Shown: piece by piece, positions 18,001 to 26,164 of the stretch
Layout: each line of letters starts with the position of its first letter
Position numbering within the stretch: the stretch's first letter is position 1
DNA from: JBEVJC01 sp040510375
Lineage (GTDB): Bacteria; Bacteroidota; Bacteroidia; Chitinophagales; Chitinophagaceae
Reading direction: 5' to 3'
Length of the DNA: 64,000 nt
Assembly: GCA_040510375.1 (NCBI GenBank)
Contig: JBEVJC010000034.1
Location: forward strand, 186,001-250,000
Made by a program: the position numbers and the translations under genes
The notes under the pieces: generated by a model
Seen by the model: the letters and a program-made list of their open reading frames with translations, nothing else
The model's database searches: none
What the model was told of the DNA's origin: nothing

Positions 18001-18422
18001 AATTCCCTGATGTAAATGGTGACCGGAAATTTGTAACGGGACTGTGGACCGGCGAAGGATCTACCAATAAGTTCCCTTCTGCTTTTGCTACCACGCAGGC
18101 GTTTAATAACACGGCCAGCTCATTCTATGTAGAAAGTGGTTCGTACCTGCGTTTGCAGAACGTCCAGCTCGGATACAATTTTAAAGTAGGGAAGGGTGAT
18201 TCAGGTCCTGAAATGAGGGTATATGTAACGGCCGACCGTCCAAAAATCTGGACTAAATACAGCGGTGTTACGCCGGAAATCGCTCCTCCAAGCCAGCTTG
18301 CGAAAGACCGTTCGGCCGGACCAACCAATACCCCTCCTGCTTTTACTTCAGGAATCGGGTATGATAGCAACGTTTATCCAACAACTGCCGTATATAGTTT
18401 CGGAGTGAGAATAACTTATTAA
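15027..18422 (+). CDS. susC: STN-domain SusC/RagA TonB-dependent glycan transporter (PUL1)
   Basis: An 1131-residue outer-membrane transporter. Order: signal region ending near NASATGSG; secretin/TonB N-terminal signalling (STN) domain (about 45-115, QTINLSVEKTEISGVLRSIE); carboxypeptidase-regulatory-like domain (about 122-200, ITGTITDGTLPLSGVSVVV); TonB box and plug (DQVVVVGYGTSSRRDLT, then VRIRGVGSFNNNNPLFVVDG); and the beta-barrel. The STN domain matches the adjacent FecR, so ligand passage should be signalled to the sigma factor. With SusD 16 bases downstream it should import glucan oligosaccharides. Confidence 0.96.
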   Translation: MRSFLTVTKKKPLPPGKLLITKLVTLFFIFLTLNASATGSGDQTINLSVEKTEISGVLRSIEKQTTYRFLYNDQLEDMRDKVSVIVVNAKLTDVLNLVLHNTRLSYQEMENNLIVIKEKMKAPAITITGTITDGTLPLSGVSVVVKGTSIGTTTAADGTFSINVPDSSAVLVISSVGYEGKEVKVGSQTNITISLTSSATTMDQVVVVGYGTSSRRDLTAPVGIVNTEELNKRTTANPMQALQGAAAGVQVVTNNAPGSTPTVRIRGVGSFNNNNPLFVVDGMFFENIDFLNSSDIGEMSVLKDASAAAIYGVRAANGVVIITTKRGKYNQKTRVTYTGYVGLQVRSGDFKLANGAEYSAMQLAKGTAADSFRVTSSVAKFGGSGVNATTNTDWYDEILKKSALMHSHSVDLSGGTEKVNYNFGLNYLFQDGIVDAENDYKRYNIRFQVEAKPYDWLKVGISTLASNFTQRNPNISAFGLAYNASPLYPVFDETNALTFPLKFTSSSTLGFNNGVFNNPAATAKYWFDKTKAFLIVPTLYAEAEVIKNKLSFRSQLSQRYGSDLNQNYIPAHFVDNNQQLRLSVLTTTETRTENYILDNLITYKGKIKQHRWSLLGGQSVREERFRSSQMITDSVSAQQEFWYSDQGSRRPTGYNETGFRNASVSFFGRLSYDYDGKYLLTATFRADGSSKFQEKWGYFPSVGLGWVISDEKFMSDQNVFSFLKLRGSWGKLGNDNIRPSPGYAVVSTGNDFGGVYGSTATTNGQTQTGFQVQPITGSVIWEVVNEWDGGIDFTMLKERLKGSVDYYNRVTEDLAFERPLPGINITQYGNFGNVRNSGIEIVLNWADKIGDLNYSFGGNLSTLKNRLTSLGVGGLKNLPGGIPEFPTQSMVGEPFNYFLGFEVIGIYQNAAEVAADPIGVANNALPGFFRYKDQNGDRVLDANDRINLGNYLPKVTYGFNLNLDYKKFDLGIVFQGVGGNKILNYNRTQRQKFPDVNGDRKFVTGLWTGEGSTNKFPSAFATTQAFNNTASSFYVESGSYLRLQNVQLGYNFKVGKGDSGPEMRVYVTADRPKIWTKYSGVTPEIAPPSQLAKDRSAGPTNTPPAFTSGIGYDSNVYPTTAVYSFGVRITY

Positions 18423-18438
18423 TATTAAAAAAGAAATC

Positions 18439-19956
18439 ATGAAACAAATAACAGTCCTGGCCCTTGCCCTGCTGCTGATCGGCTCGACCGGATGTAAAAA
18501 GATGTTGAACAGGGATCTGGAGGACCAGACCCGGGGAACGGTAATTGACTTCAACGACCTGACGTCCATGTATGCGCCGGTGTCTGCCATTTACCGGAAG
18601 GCCATCGGGGGTAACCCTGGTTTTGGCCACTGGATCGATTGCGGTCTCCGCAGTGTTCGCGGTGATGATGTTGACAAAGGCTCTTCACCGAATGACCAGG
18701 GAATATTAACAAATATTAAAATGTTCGACAATGCCAATCCGGGCGTGGTAACCTTCTGGGGTACCAATAATTTCTGGAACAATGCATTCGGATTTGCGAT
18801 CTATTGCAACCAGGCAATGATGGACCTGGATCAATATGGTGCCAATATTCCACCCGGTGATGCGTTCAATCAGTCGCGTTTCCTTCAATATAAGGGTGAA
18901 CTGCGTGTATTACGCGCCTTCGCATTTCTGCTCGCTTCAAGGGTATTCGGTGATATTCCTATCATAACCGATAATTCAACCCTCGCAACAATTGGCAAGA
19001 GTTCAGCACTTGAGGTGCGTCAGTTTATTATCAGTCAGATGGATTCCAGCATCGCAACAATGGATGATCTTCGTCCGAACCAATCGGCCAACCAGGGTTC
19101 TGTGACCAGGTACACTGCATTATTGCTTAAAGCAAAGGCTGCGGCTGATGCAGCTGGTAATGATAACAGCAGTCCGTTCTGGGATGATGTTATTTCTGCT
19201 ACCGATCAGATCATCAACAGCAATAAGTTCACCCTGTTCCCGGATTTTTACCAGTTGTTCAAGAAGCCAGGTAAACTGTCCGATGAATCATTGTTTGAGC
19301 TTCAGTACACTGATTTTGGAACCACCAGTGGTACCAGTATCGGACCTGATGCCTTCTTTGTCTTCCAGGGCCCAAGTGGTAACCAACAAGGCAGTCCTGT
19401 AAGCGGTTGGGGTTTCCTTCAGCCAACACAGGCCATCGCTGATTTCCTCAACAGTCGTAATGATTCGGTGCGTTTAAAAACGAGTATTCTCCAGGCGGGT
19501 GCTACAGAAACTACATTCGTTTTGAGTCCAAGTGGCGACAGGATATTTGGTAATTCAAACGGCCAGGTATTTTTCATGGGTAAGGCATACCTGCCTGCCA
19601 ACCAGATGACACCAGGCCGGACCGATTATGGTTCCAATAATAATATCCGTGTATTGCGGTATTCAGATGCCCTGCTCCTGAATGCAGAAGCAAAAGTGCG
19701 CAAGGGACAGAACGGGGATGTTCCGTTCAATCTGGTACGCCAGCGTGCGCAACTTAATCCTATTACCGGTGTTACACTGGACATGGTGCTGGACGAACGC
19801 CGTGCTGAGTTTGCCTGCGAATGGTGGGGCGAGCGTTACAACGACCTTCTCCGTACAGGTCAGGCCGCTGCAGTACTTGCGCCTTTCGGTTTTACGCCAG
19901 GAAAAGAATTCCTGCCCATTCCACAGGCGCAGCGTGATCTGAACGAGAATCTCTGA
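18439..19956 (+). CDS. susD: SusD-like surface glycan-binding lipoprotein (PUL1)
   Basis: A 505-residue SusD/RagB-family lipoprotein. The signal ends in the lipobox LIGSTGC, followed by KKMLN. TPR-like helices are visible (YKGELRVLRAFAFLLASRVFGDIP) and the C-terminal signature LDERRAEFACEWWGERYNDLLRTG and KEFLPIPQAQRDLN is standard for the family. It forms the lid of the SusC channel and binds glycan at the surface. It lies 16 bases after susC, and a strong terminator hairpin follows before the enzyme genes. Confidence 0.95.
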   Translation: MKQITVLALALLLIGSTGCKKMLNRDLEDQTRGTVIDFNDLTSMYAPVSAIYRKAIGGNPGFGHWIDCGLRSVRGDDVDKGSSPNDQGILTNIKMFDNANPGVVTFWGTNNFWNNAFGFAIYCNQAMMDLDQYGANIPPGDAFNQSRFLQYKGELRVLRAFAFLLASRVFGDIPIITDNSTLATIGKSSALEVRQFIISQMDSSIATMDDLRPNQSANQGSVTRYTALLLKAKAAADAAGNDNSSPFWDDVISATDQIINSNKFTLFPDFYQLFKKPGKLSDESLFELQYTDFGTTSGTSIGPDAFFVFQGPSGNQQGSPVSGWGFLQPTQAIADFLNSRNDSVRLKTSILQAGATETTFVLSPSGDRIFGNSNGQVFFMGKAYLPANQMTPGRTDYGSNNNIRVLRYSDALLLNAEAKVRKGQNGDVPFNLVRQRAQLNPITGVTLDMVLDERRAEFACEWWGERYNDLLRTGQAAAVLAPFGFTPGKEFLPIPQAQRDLNENL

Positions 19957-19986
19957 TGGTAACTGGTTCTTAGTTGATAACTTTGC

Positions 19987-20021
19987 AGGCCGCCTGTCGA
20001 ATACGACAAGGCGGCCTTTTT
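19987..20021 (+). terminator. Intercistronic terminator/attenuator in PUL1
   Basis: The stem AGGCCGCC-TGTCG / CGACA-AGGCGGCCT with a 4-base loop and one bulged base is followed by TTTTTG. It sits between susD and the first GH144 gene on the same strand, so it should reduce but not abolish expression of the enzyme genes relative to susCD. Confidence 0.85.
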
Positions 20022-20043
20022 GTTCATGTAGAGAATGTAAAAA

Positions 20044-21375
20044 ATGAAAAATCTGATCCTCGCTATCGCATTTGCGGTGGCCATACTTCCGGTAAATGCC
20101 CAGAAACAAAAGGCCGCGTTTGACCCGACAAAAAGACCAATCAATCTCTCTGATTCCGCCCTGCTTGACCTGGTGCAGAAACAAACCTTCCGGTACTTCT
20201 GGGACTTTGCCCATCCTGTATCGGGTATGGCCCGTGAACGGAGTAATGTAACCAGTTATGGTCCGGAGACCGTAACCACCGGTGGTACTGGTTTTGGTAT
20301 CATGTCGCTGATCGTTGCAGTGGAACGGAAATGGGTTTCCCGTGATACCGCTGTCAGGTTCCTCGGTAAAATGGTCAGGTTCCTTCTGGCATCACCCAGC
20401 TACCATGGGGCCTTTCCGCATTGGATGAACGGAACCACCGGCGCAACAATTCCATTCGGGAGAAAGGATGATGGCGCCGACCTGGTTGAAACTTCTTATT
20501 TATTCCAGGGACTGCTTTGTGCAAGACAATATTTTAATTCGGATGATCCGATGGAACGGGAACTCCGCCAGCGGATAAACTGGATGTGGGAAGGTATTGA
20601 ATGGGACTGGTTCACCCGTGATGGACAGGATGTATTGTACTGGCACTGGAGTCCGAATAACGGATGGGCCATGAACTTTCCTGTGCGTGGTTTCAACGAA
20701 TGCCTGATTATGTATGTGCTGGCTGCCTCATCTGAAAGATATCCGGTAAGCAGCGCAGTGTATCATCGTGGCTGGGCGCAGAGTATATTTTTTAAAAATG
20801 GCAAGGAATTTTTCGGCATCCGGTTGCCACTAGGGTTCGATTATGGCGGTCCGCTTTTTTTCTCGCAATATTCATTTCTCGGACTTGATCCACGAGGGCT
20901 GACGGACCGTTACGCCGACTACTGGGAACAGAACCGTAACCATACCCTGATCAACCGTGAATATGTAATCCGCAATCCAAAAAAGTTTAAAGGATATGGG
21001 CCCGATAGCTGGGGACTTACTGCCAGTGATACATACAATGGATACAATGCACACTCACCAACGGAAGACAATGGCACCATTAGTCCAACCGCAGCCCTGG
21101 GCGCATTCCCTTACACGCCGGAATATTCCCTGCAGGCATTGAAACATTTTTATTATGACCTGGGAGATAAGATCTGGGGACCGTACGGGTTTGTGGATGC
21201 GTTTAATGAAACGCAGGACTGGTACGCAAAAAGTTACCTGGCAATCGATGAAGGTCCGATCGTGGTTATGATCGAGAACTACCGCACAGGACTGTTATGG
21301 AACCTGTTCATGAGCTGTCCGGAAATAAAAAAAGGATTAAAAAAACTGGACTTCAAAAGTCCGCATTATCAATAA
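20044..21375 (+). CDS. GH144-type glucanase (glucoamylase-like fold), single domain
   Basis: A 443-residue exported enzyme. After a signal peptide ending at NAQ (about 20) the whole protein is the glucoamylase-like (alpha/alpha)6 domain: QTFRYFWDFAHPVSGMARER, TGGTGFGIMSLIVAVER, WHWSPNNGWAMNFPVRGFNE, GGPLFFSQYSFLGLDPRGLTDRY and the MIENYRTGLLW end. These match proteins classed as GH144, whose characterised members, including one from Chitinophaga, are endo-beta-1,2-glucanases. No lipobox is seen, so it is probably periplasmic. It is 5 bases from a second, larger GH144 gene. Confidence 0.88.
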   Translation: MKNLILAIAFAVAILPVNAQKQKAAFDPTKRPINLSDSALLDLVQKQTFRYFWDFAHPVSGMARERSNVTSYGPETVTTGGTGFGIMSLIVAVERKWVSRDTAVRFLGKMVRFLLASPSYHGAFPHWMNGTTGATIPFGRKDDGADLVETSYLFQGLLCARQYFNSDDPMERELRQRINWMWEGIEWDWFTRDGQDVLYWHWSPNNGWAMNFPVRGFNECLIMYVLAASSERYPVSSAVYHRGWAQSIFFKNGKEFFGIRLPLGFDYGGPLFFSQYSFLGLDPRGLTDRYADYWEQNRNHTLINREYVIRNPKKFKGYGPDSWGLTASDTYNGYNAHSPTEDNGTISPTAALGAFPYTPEYSLQALKHFYYDLGDKIWGPYGFVDAFNETQDWYAKSYLAIDEGPIVVMIENYRTGLLWNLFMSCPEIKKGLKKLDFKSPHYQ

Positions 21376-21379
21376 AAAA

Positions 21380-23527
21380 ATGAAGGGATTATTTCTTGCC
21401 TGTGGATTAATTATTAGCGGCGTGCTGAACGCGCAGGAACCTGATTACGACGTGGAATTTTTTTCAAATAGTCTTATGAAGGGAAATTATTTTTTCAGCG
21501 TAACGAAGGACGAAGGAAATTCCTGGGTAAGCTCAATCGGAAATAAGTTGCCGGTTAGCGGGGAAGTCTTTCATAGCCCGGGTAATTCTTTAAAACTGGA
21601 ATATACAGACGGGAAGGCGGGCAACTGGTCGGTGACCATACAACGGCCGGATATCCGCGGACAGGACCATTATTCAAAACCCTCGTTCCTGTCCTTCTGG
21701 ATCTATGTTCCGGACGGTCAGAATCCCGGAATGTACCCCACATTGCAACTGGTAAAAAATGACAGTGTTTATAGCAGGGAGGTAATATATGGAGTTGCCG
21801 AAAAAAACAAGTGGTCGAAGGTGCTGATCCCGGTTAATTATTTTGGGAAGGGATTTCTTGAAGGAGACCTTAGTGCAGTTACCGGTATAAAATTTTCGCA
21901 ATCGATCCGTGACGATGAAAAAAAGATTTTATATCTGGATGACATTGAGTTGCTGCCGGCCAATTATAAGCGGGCTGTTACTTCTGTTCCATCAACGCTT
22001 GCGGCCAAAGGATTTGCAAGGCATGTTGACCTCTCATGGAAACCAGTCACAGACCCTGCAGTAAAATACATTAAAGTATACCGGTCGGCCGATGGAAAAG
22101 ATTTTACCGCAATAGGCATCCAGCAGGTTGCTACCAGCCGTTATTCGGATTATAACGGTGAAAAGGAAAAATCATTCTGGTACCGGATCACTTATCTCAA
22201 CCGCAACTTCAGTGAAACAGTCCCGTCCGGAACGGTAAAGGCAACCATGCATGAAATGAACGATGATGAATTGCTGACCATGGTGCAGGAAGCCAGTTTC
22301 AGGTATTATTGGGATGGTGCCGAAAAAGTCAGCGGACTGGCCAGGGAAAATATAGCAGGCAGGAAAAACATGATTGCTACCGGAGCATCAGGATTTGGGA
22401 TTATGGCCCTGCTGGTTGGTGTTGAACGGAAATTCATCAGCAGGCAACAGGCCGTTGAGCGATTTGTGAAGATTGTGGGCTTCCTGGAAAAAGCGGATAA
22501 GTTTCACGGGGTACTTGGGCATTTTTATAATGGTCCCACCGGGAAAGTGGAACCATTCTTCGGCAACAGGGATAATGGCGGCGACCTGGTAGAGCATTCA
22601 TTCCTGGTGCAGGGATTACTGGCAGCGCGAGCGTATTTTAATAGAAGTGATGCTGCGGAGAAAATGATCAGGGAAAAGATCAGCCGGCTTTGGGAGAATA
22701 CAGAATGGGACTGGTACAGGCGTTATCCGGATAGTAAATTCCTGTACTGGCATTGGTCGCCCGACCAGGAATGGGTTATCAATCACCGCCTGATCGGATG
22801 GAATGAAACAATGGTTACGTATCTGCTTGCAATTGCTTCGCCAACGCATGCCGTACCTGCATCCTTGTACTATTCAGGTTGGGCAAACCAGGATAGTACC
22901 GGTGTCCAGTATCGGGAGGGATGGAGTGGAACCAGTGATGGTTCCATGTATACCAATGGAAATTCGTACTATGGAATAAAACTCGATGTAGGTGTTTCCA
23001 GTGGTGGTCCTTTGTTTTTCACCCATTATTCGTATCTGGGTTATGACCCGCATGGGATTACAGACAGGTACACCAATTATTTCACCAATAACCAGCATAT
23101 CGCAGAAATCAGTCATGCCTACAGTGTGGCCAATCCCGGGAAATACAAAGGTTATGGTGACAGCGCCTGGGGACTTACAGCTAGTGATGGGCCGCTTGGT
23201 TATTCGGCCGATGAGCCGGTGCTGGCGCAGGACAGGGGTAAGATTGCGCCAACCGGTGCAATTGGTTCATTCCCGTATACTCCTGAGGAATCGATGAAAG
23301 CCCTTAAGAATTATTATTACAACTATGGCAGTTTTGCCTGGGGCGAATATGGATTCCGTGATGCCTTTAATTTAAACCAGAACTGGGCATCGGGAATTTA
23401 TATGGGCCTTAACCAGGCACCACAGGTGGTGATGATTGAAAATTACCGGACTGGTTTAATCTGGAAACTTTTTATGGGAGATAAGGATGTGTTGGGTGGA
23501 TTGAAAAAGCTGGAAGCGGTGAAATGA
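21380..23527 (+). CDS. Multidomain GH144-type glucanase
   Basis: A 715-residue exported enzyme. Signal peptide (about 1-19); an N-terminal beta-sandwich resembling a carbohydrate-binding module (about 20-195, with SLKLEYTDGKAGNWSVTIQ and DDIELLP); an Fn3-like domain (about 200-290, HVDLSWKPV and VKYIKVYRSADG); then a full GH144 domain (about 295-715) paralogous to the upstream gene (SFRYYWDGAEKVSGLARE, FGIMALLVGVERKF, YWHWSPDQEWVIN, MIENYRTGLIWKLFMG). The extra domains suggest action on long or surface-held glucan, with the single-domain paralogue acting on shorter products. Confidence 0.88.
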   Translation: MKGLFLACGLIISGVLNAQEPDYDVEFFSNSLMKGNYFFSVTKDEGNSWVSSIGNKLPVSGEVFHSPGNSLKLEYTDGKAGNWSVTIQRPDIRGQDHYSKPSFLSFWIYVPDGQNPGMYPTLQLVKNDSVYSREVIYGVAEKNKWSKVLIPVNYFGKGFLEGDLSAVTGIKFSQSIRDDEKKILYLDDIELLPANYKRAVTSVPSTLAAKGFARHVDLSWKPVTDPAVKYIKVYRSADGKDFTAIGIQQVATSRYSDYNGEKEKSFWYRITYLNRNFSETVPSGTVKATMHEMNDDELLTMVQEASFRYYWDGAEKVSGLARENIAGRKNMIATGASGFGIMALLVGVERKFISRQQAVERFVKIVGFLEKADKFHGVLGHFYNGPTGKVEPFFGNRDNGGDLVEHSFLVQGLLAARAYFNRSDAAEKMIREKISRLWENTEWDWYRRYPDSKFLYWHWSPDQEWVINHRLIGWNETMVTYLLAIASPTHAVPASLYYSGWANQDSTGVQYREGWSGTSDGSMYTNGNSYYGIKLDVGVSSGGPLFFTHYSYLGYDPHGITDRYTNYFTNNQHIAEISHAYSVANPGKYKGYGDSAWGLTASDGPLGYSADEPVLAQDRGKIAPTGAIGSFPYTPEESMKALKNYYYNYGSFAWGEYGFRDAFNLNQNWASGIYMGLNQAPQVVMIENYRTGLIWKLFMGDKDVLGGLKKLEAVK

Positions 23528-23585
23528 GTAACTGTAAAAACAGTTGAAGCAGGAAAATGAAACAGCGTTAAATTTTGTTTGAACC

Positions 23586-23610
23586 GCGTGTGTTTTAAGT
23601 TGACACACGC
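23586..23610 (+). other. Intercistronic hairpin
   Basis: GCGTGTGT and ACACACGC form a perfect 8-base stem with a 9-base loop between the second GH144 gene and the GH43-like gene. It is followed by A, not T, on the plus strand, so it is more likely an mRNA processing or stability element than a terminator. Confidence 0.5.
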
Positions 23611-23622
23611 AAAAAATTACAG

Positions 23623-25374
23623 ATGATGAATGTAAAAAAAATTTCGATAGTGGTGATGATGCTGTTCGGTGTTATGGCCGGACAGGCGCAGCAGAAGACC
23701 TATTGTAACCCGATCAATATTGATTATGGTTACACACCCATCCCCAATTTCAGCGAATGGGGCCGGCATCGTGCAACTGCAGATCCGGTGATTGTTAATT
23801 ACAAGGGTGATTACTTCCTGTTCAGTACCAACCAGTGGGGCTACTGGTGGAGCCATGATATGCTGAACTGGAATTTTGTATCAAGGCGTTTTCTCCGTCC
23901 CTGGAATAAAGTTTATGACGAATTATGTGCGCCGGCTGTAGGAATTATTGGTGATACGATGATTGTATTTGGTTCCACTTATTCAACCAATTTCAGCATC
24001 TGGATGAGTACCAATCCGAAGGTAGATGAGTGGAAACCACTGGTCGATTCATTTGAGATAGGCGGATGGGACCCCTCATTTTTTACTGACGATGATGGGA
24101 AGTTATATATGTATAACGGGAGCAGTAACCGTTATCCGATGTATGGAATTGAACTGGACCGCACCACGTTCAAACCAAAGGGAACACGTAAAGAACAATA
24201 TGTACTTGAATCGTGGAGATATGGATGGCAGCGTTTTGGCGAGTACCTGGACGATACATTCCTTGATCCGTTTATTGAAGGATCACATATGACCAAACAC
24301 AATGGCAAATATTATTTACAATATGGTGCGCCGGGTACCGAATTCAGCGGTTATGCGGATGGGGTCCTGGTGGGCGACCAGCCCCTTGGTGGCTGGACGC
24401 CGCAATCGGATCCACTCAGTTTCAAACCCGGTGGATTTGCCCGTGGAGCCGGCCATGGTGCCACATTCCAGGACAACTGGGATAATTACTGGCATGTAAG
24501 CACGGTGATACTTTCGGTAAAGAATAATTTTGAACGAAGGCTTGGCATCTGGCCAACCGGGTTTGATAAGGACGGGGTGATGTATTGTAATACTTCGTTT
24601 GGCGATTATCCGCAGTATATTCCAAACGGGAAGGCCGATCACCTGCAAAGCCGATTTACCGGTTGGATGTTGCTGAATTATAAAAAACCGGTAACAGTGT
24701 CATCGACACTCGGAGGATATACGGCCAATAACGCCGTGGATGAAAGTATTAAATCATACTGGAGCGCGGTATCAGATAAAAAAGGGGAATGGATCCAGTC
24801 GGATCTTGGTCGCGTATCAACAGTGAATGCCGTGCAGATCAACTATGCCGACCAGGATGTTGATTCTTCTTTCCTGGGTAAATCGCTGGGTAAGTTCCAT
24901 CAGTATAAACTCTGGTATTCTATTGATGGGAAAAAATGGCTGGTACTGAAGGACAAGAGCATGAATGACAAGGATGTTCCCCATGATTATGTAGAGCTGG
25001 AAAAACCCGTACAGGCGCGATATATAAAATTGGAGAACATTCACATGCCAACCGGTAAATTTGCCGTCTCCGGTCTCCGTGTCTTTGGTAACGGGGGTGG
25101 TGACAAGCCGGGTAAGGTGAAAGAGTTTATTGTGTTACGTACGGAGAAGGATAAACGCAGTGCGTATATAAAATGGAGTCCGGTCGACAATGCCTTTGCT
25201 TATAATATTTATTATGGTACAGCGCCGGATAAATTATACAACTGTGTGATGGTTCATGACCTCAATGAATATTGGTTTAAGGTAATGGACAGGGAGAAAG
25301 CTTATTATTTCAGTATCGAAGCCATCAATGAAAACGGGGTGTCGGAACGCACCACGGTAAATAAAGTTGAGTGA
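23623..25374 (+). CDS. GH43-like protein with discoidin and Fn3 domains
   Basis: A 583-residue exported protein. Signal peptide (about 1-22); five-bladed beta-propeller of GH43 type (about 25-340) with candidate catalytic residues D54 (ATADPVIVNY, base), D150 (GGWDPSFFTDDDGK, pKa modulator) and E219 (FIEGSHM, acid); an F5/8 type C discoidin domain (about 350-493, ending KFAVSGLRVFG); and a C-terminal Fn3-like domain. GH43 enzymes usually act on arabinan or xylan, which does not fit the GH144/GH3 neighbours, so the true substrate is open: it may remove a side group from the target glucan or be a divergent beta-glucan enzyme. Confidence 0.85.
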   Translation: MMNVKKISIVVMMLFGVMAGQAQQKTYCNPINIDYGYTPIPNFSEWGRHRATADPVIVNYKGDYFLFSTNQWGYWWSHDMLNWNFVSRRFLRPWNKVYDELCAPAVGIIGDTMIVFGSTYSTNFSIWMSTNPKVDEWKPLVDSFEIGGWDPSFFTDDDGKLYMYNGSSNRYPMYGIELDRTTFKPKGTRKEQYVLESWRYGWQRFGEYLDDTFLDPFIEGSHMTKHNGKYYLQYGAPGTEFSGYADGVLVGDQPLGGWTPQSDPLSFKPGGFARGAGHGATFQDNWDNYWHVSTVILSVKNNFERRLGIWPTGFDKDGVMYCNTSFGDYPQYIPNGKADHLQSRFTGWMLLNYKKPVTVSSTLGGYTANNAVDESIKSYWSAVSDKKGEWIQSDLGRVSTVNAVQINYADQDVDSSFLGKSLGKFHQYKLWYSIDGKKWLVLKDKSMNDKDVPHDYVELEKPVQARYIKLENIHMPTGKFAVSGLRVFGNGGGDKPGKVKEFIVLRTEKDKRSAYIKWSPVDNAFAYNIYYGTAPDKLYNCVMVHDLNEYWFKVMDREKAYYFSIEAINENGVSERTTVNKVE

Positions 25375-25416
25375 TGTGGTAACGATCTGACCAAACAGGT
25401 AAAAGAAGTAAAACAT

Positions 25417-26079
25417 ATGAAAAGATCAATTTGGTTAGTCATTCTTGTTTTTAGTTTCGCGCCACTGTTCGGGCAGGTAGATGAAATCCCGTATGCAAAA
25501 GAAGTTGCCGCCTTTCATACGATGGATTCGGTATCGATGCCTGCGGCGGGGCAGATCCTGCTCATCGGGAGTTCATCGTTCACTATCTGGAAGGATGTCA
25601 ATGAATATTTTCCGGGTTATACCATCCTTAACCGTGCGTTTGGCGGGTCTACGCTGGCCGACCAGATCCGGTATGTAGACAAGGTGGTATATCCGTATAA
25701 TCCCCGCCAGATCCTGATCTACTGCGGGGAGAACGATCTTGCATCTTCCGACACAGTTACGGCAGCGGTAACTATAGCGAGGCTGAAAACACTTTTTAAC
25801 CTGATCAGGAAAAAGTATCCGCGGACACCGATTGACTTTGTGGCTATTAAACCAAGTCCCAGCCGGCAGATGATCCAGGCAAAAGTGATCGAAGCAAATG
25901 AGGGCATCCGCAAATTCCTCGCGCAAAAAAAGAGAACGGCATTTATAGATGTATATAAGGAAATGGTAGATGATGAGGGTAAGTCGCGCCCGGAATTATT
26001 CGGCGAAGACATGCTTCATATGAATAAAGATGGTTACCGGATCTGGCAACGGAGTATTGCACCCTACCTGATTAAATAA
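25417..26079 (+). CDS. SGNH/GDSL-type esterase
   Basis: A 220-residue exported hydrolase: signal peptide to FGQ (about 20), block I LLIGSSSFTIW (nucleophile Ser within 52-54), block II Gly in NRAFGGST, block III Asn in YCGENDLA (N106) and block V D198/H201 in GEDMLHMN. All four SGNH positions are present, so it should be active on O-acyl or similar esters. Placed between GH43-like and GH3 genes with 42- and 85-base gaps, it probably removes ester substituents from the glycan so that GH144 and GH3 can proceed (inference). Confidence 0.88.
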   Translation: MKRSIWLVILVFSFAPLFGQVDEIPYAKEVAAFHTMDSVSMPAAGQILLIGSSSFTIWKDVNEYFPGYTILNRAFGGSTLADQIRYVDKVVYPYNPRQILIYCGENDLASSDTVTAAVTIARLKTLFNLIRKKYPRTPIDFVAIKPSPSRQMIQAKVIEANEGIRKFLAQKKRTAFIDVYKEMVDDEGKSRPELFGEDMLHMNKDGYRIWQRSIAPYLIK

Positions 26080-26164
26080 TCAGCCGTGCAGGAAGAAAGT
26101 GAAGAACAAATAGTTTTGCAGATCCGTACTCACAATCAGGTTAGTTAACTTAAAAACATAAGTA

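Noticed and set aside
23586..23610. Terminator between the second GH144 gene and the GH43-like gene
   Set aside because: The hairpin is followed by A residues on the coding strand, so it lacks the T tract needed for intrinsic termination; listed as a hairpin only.
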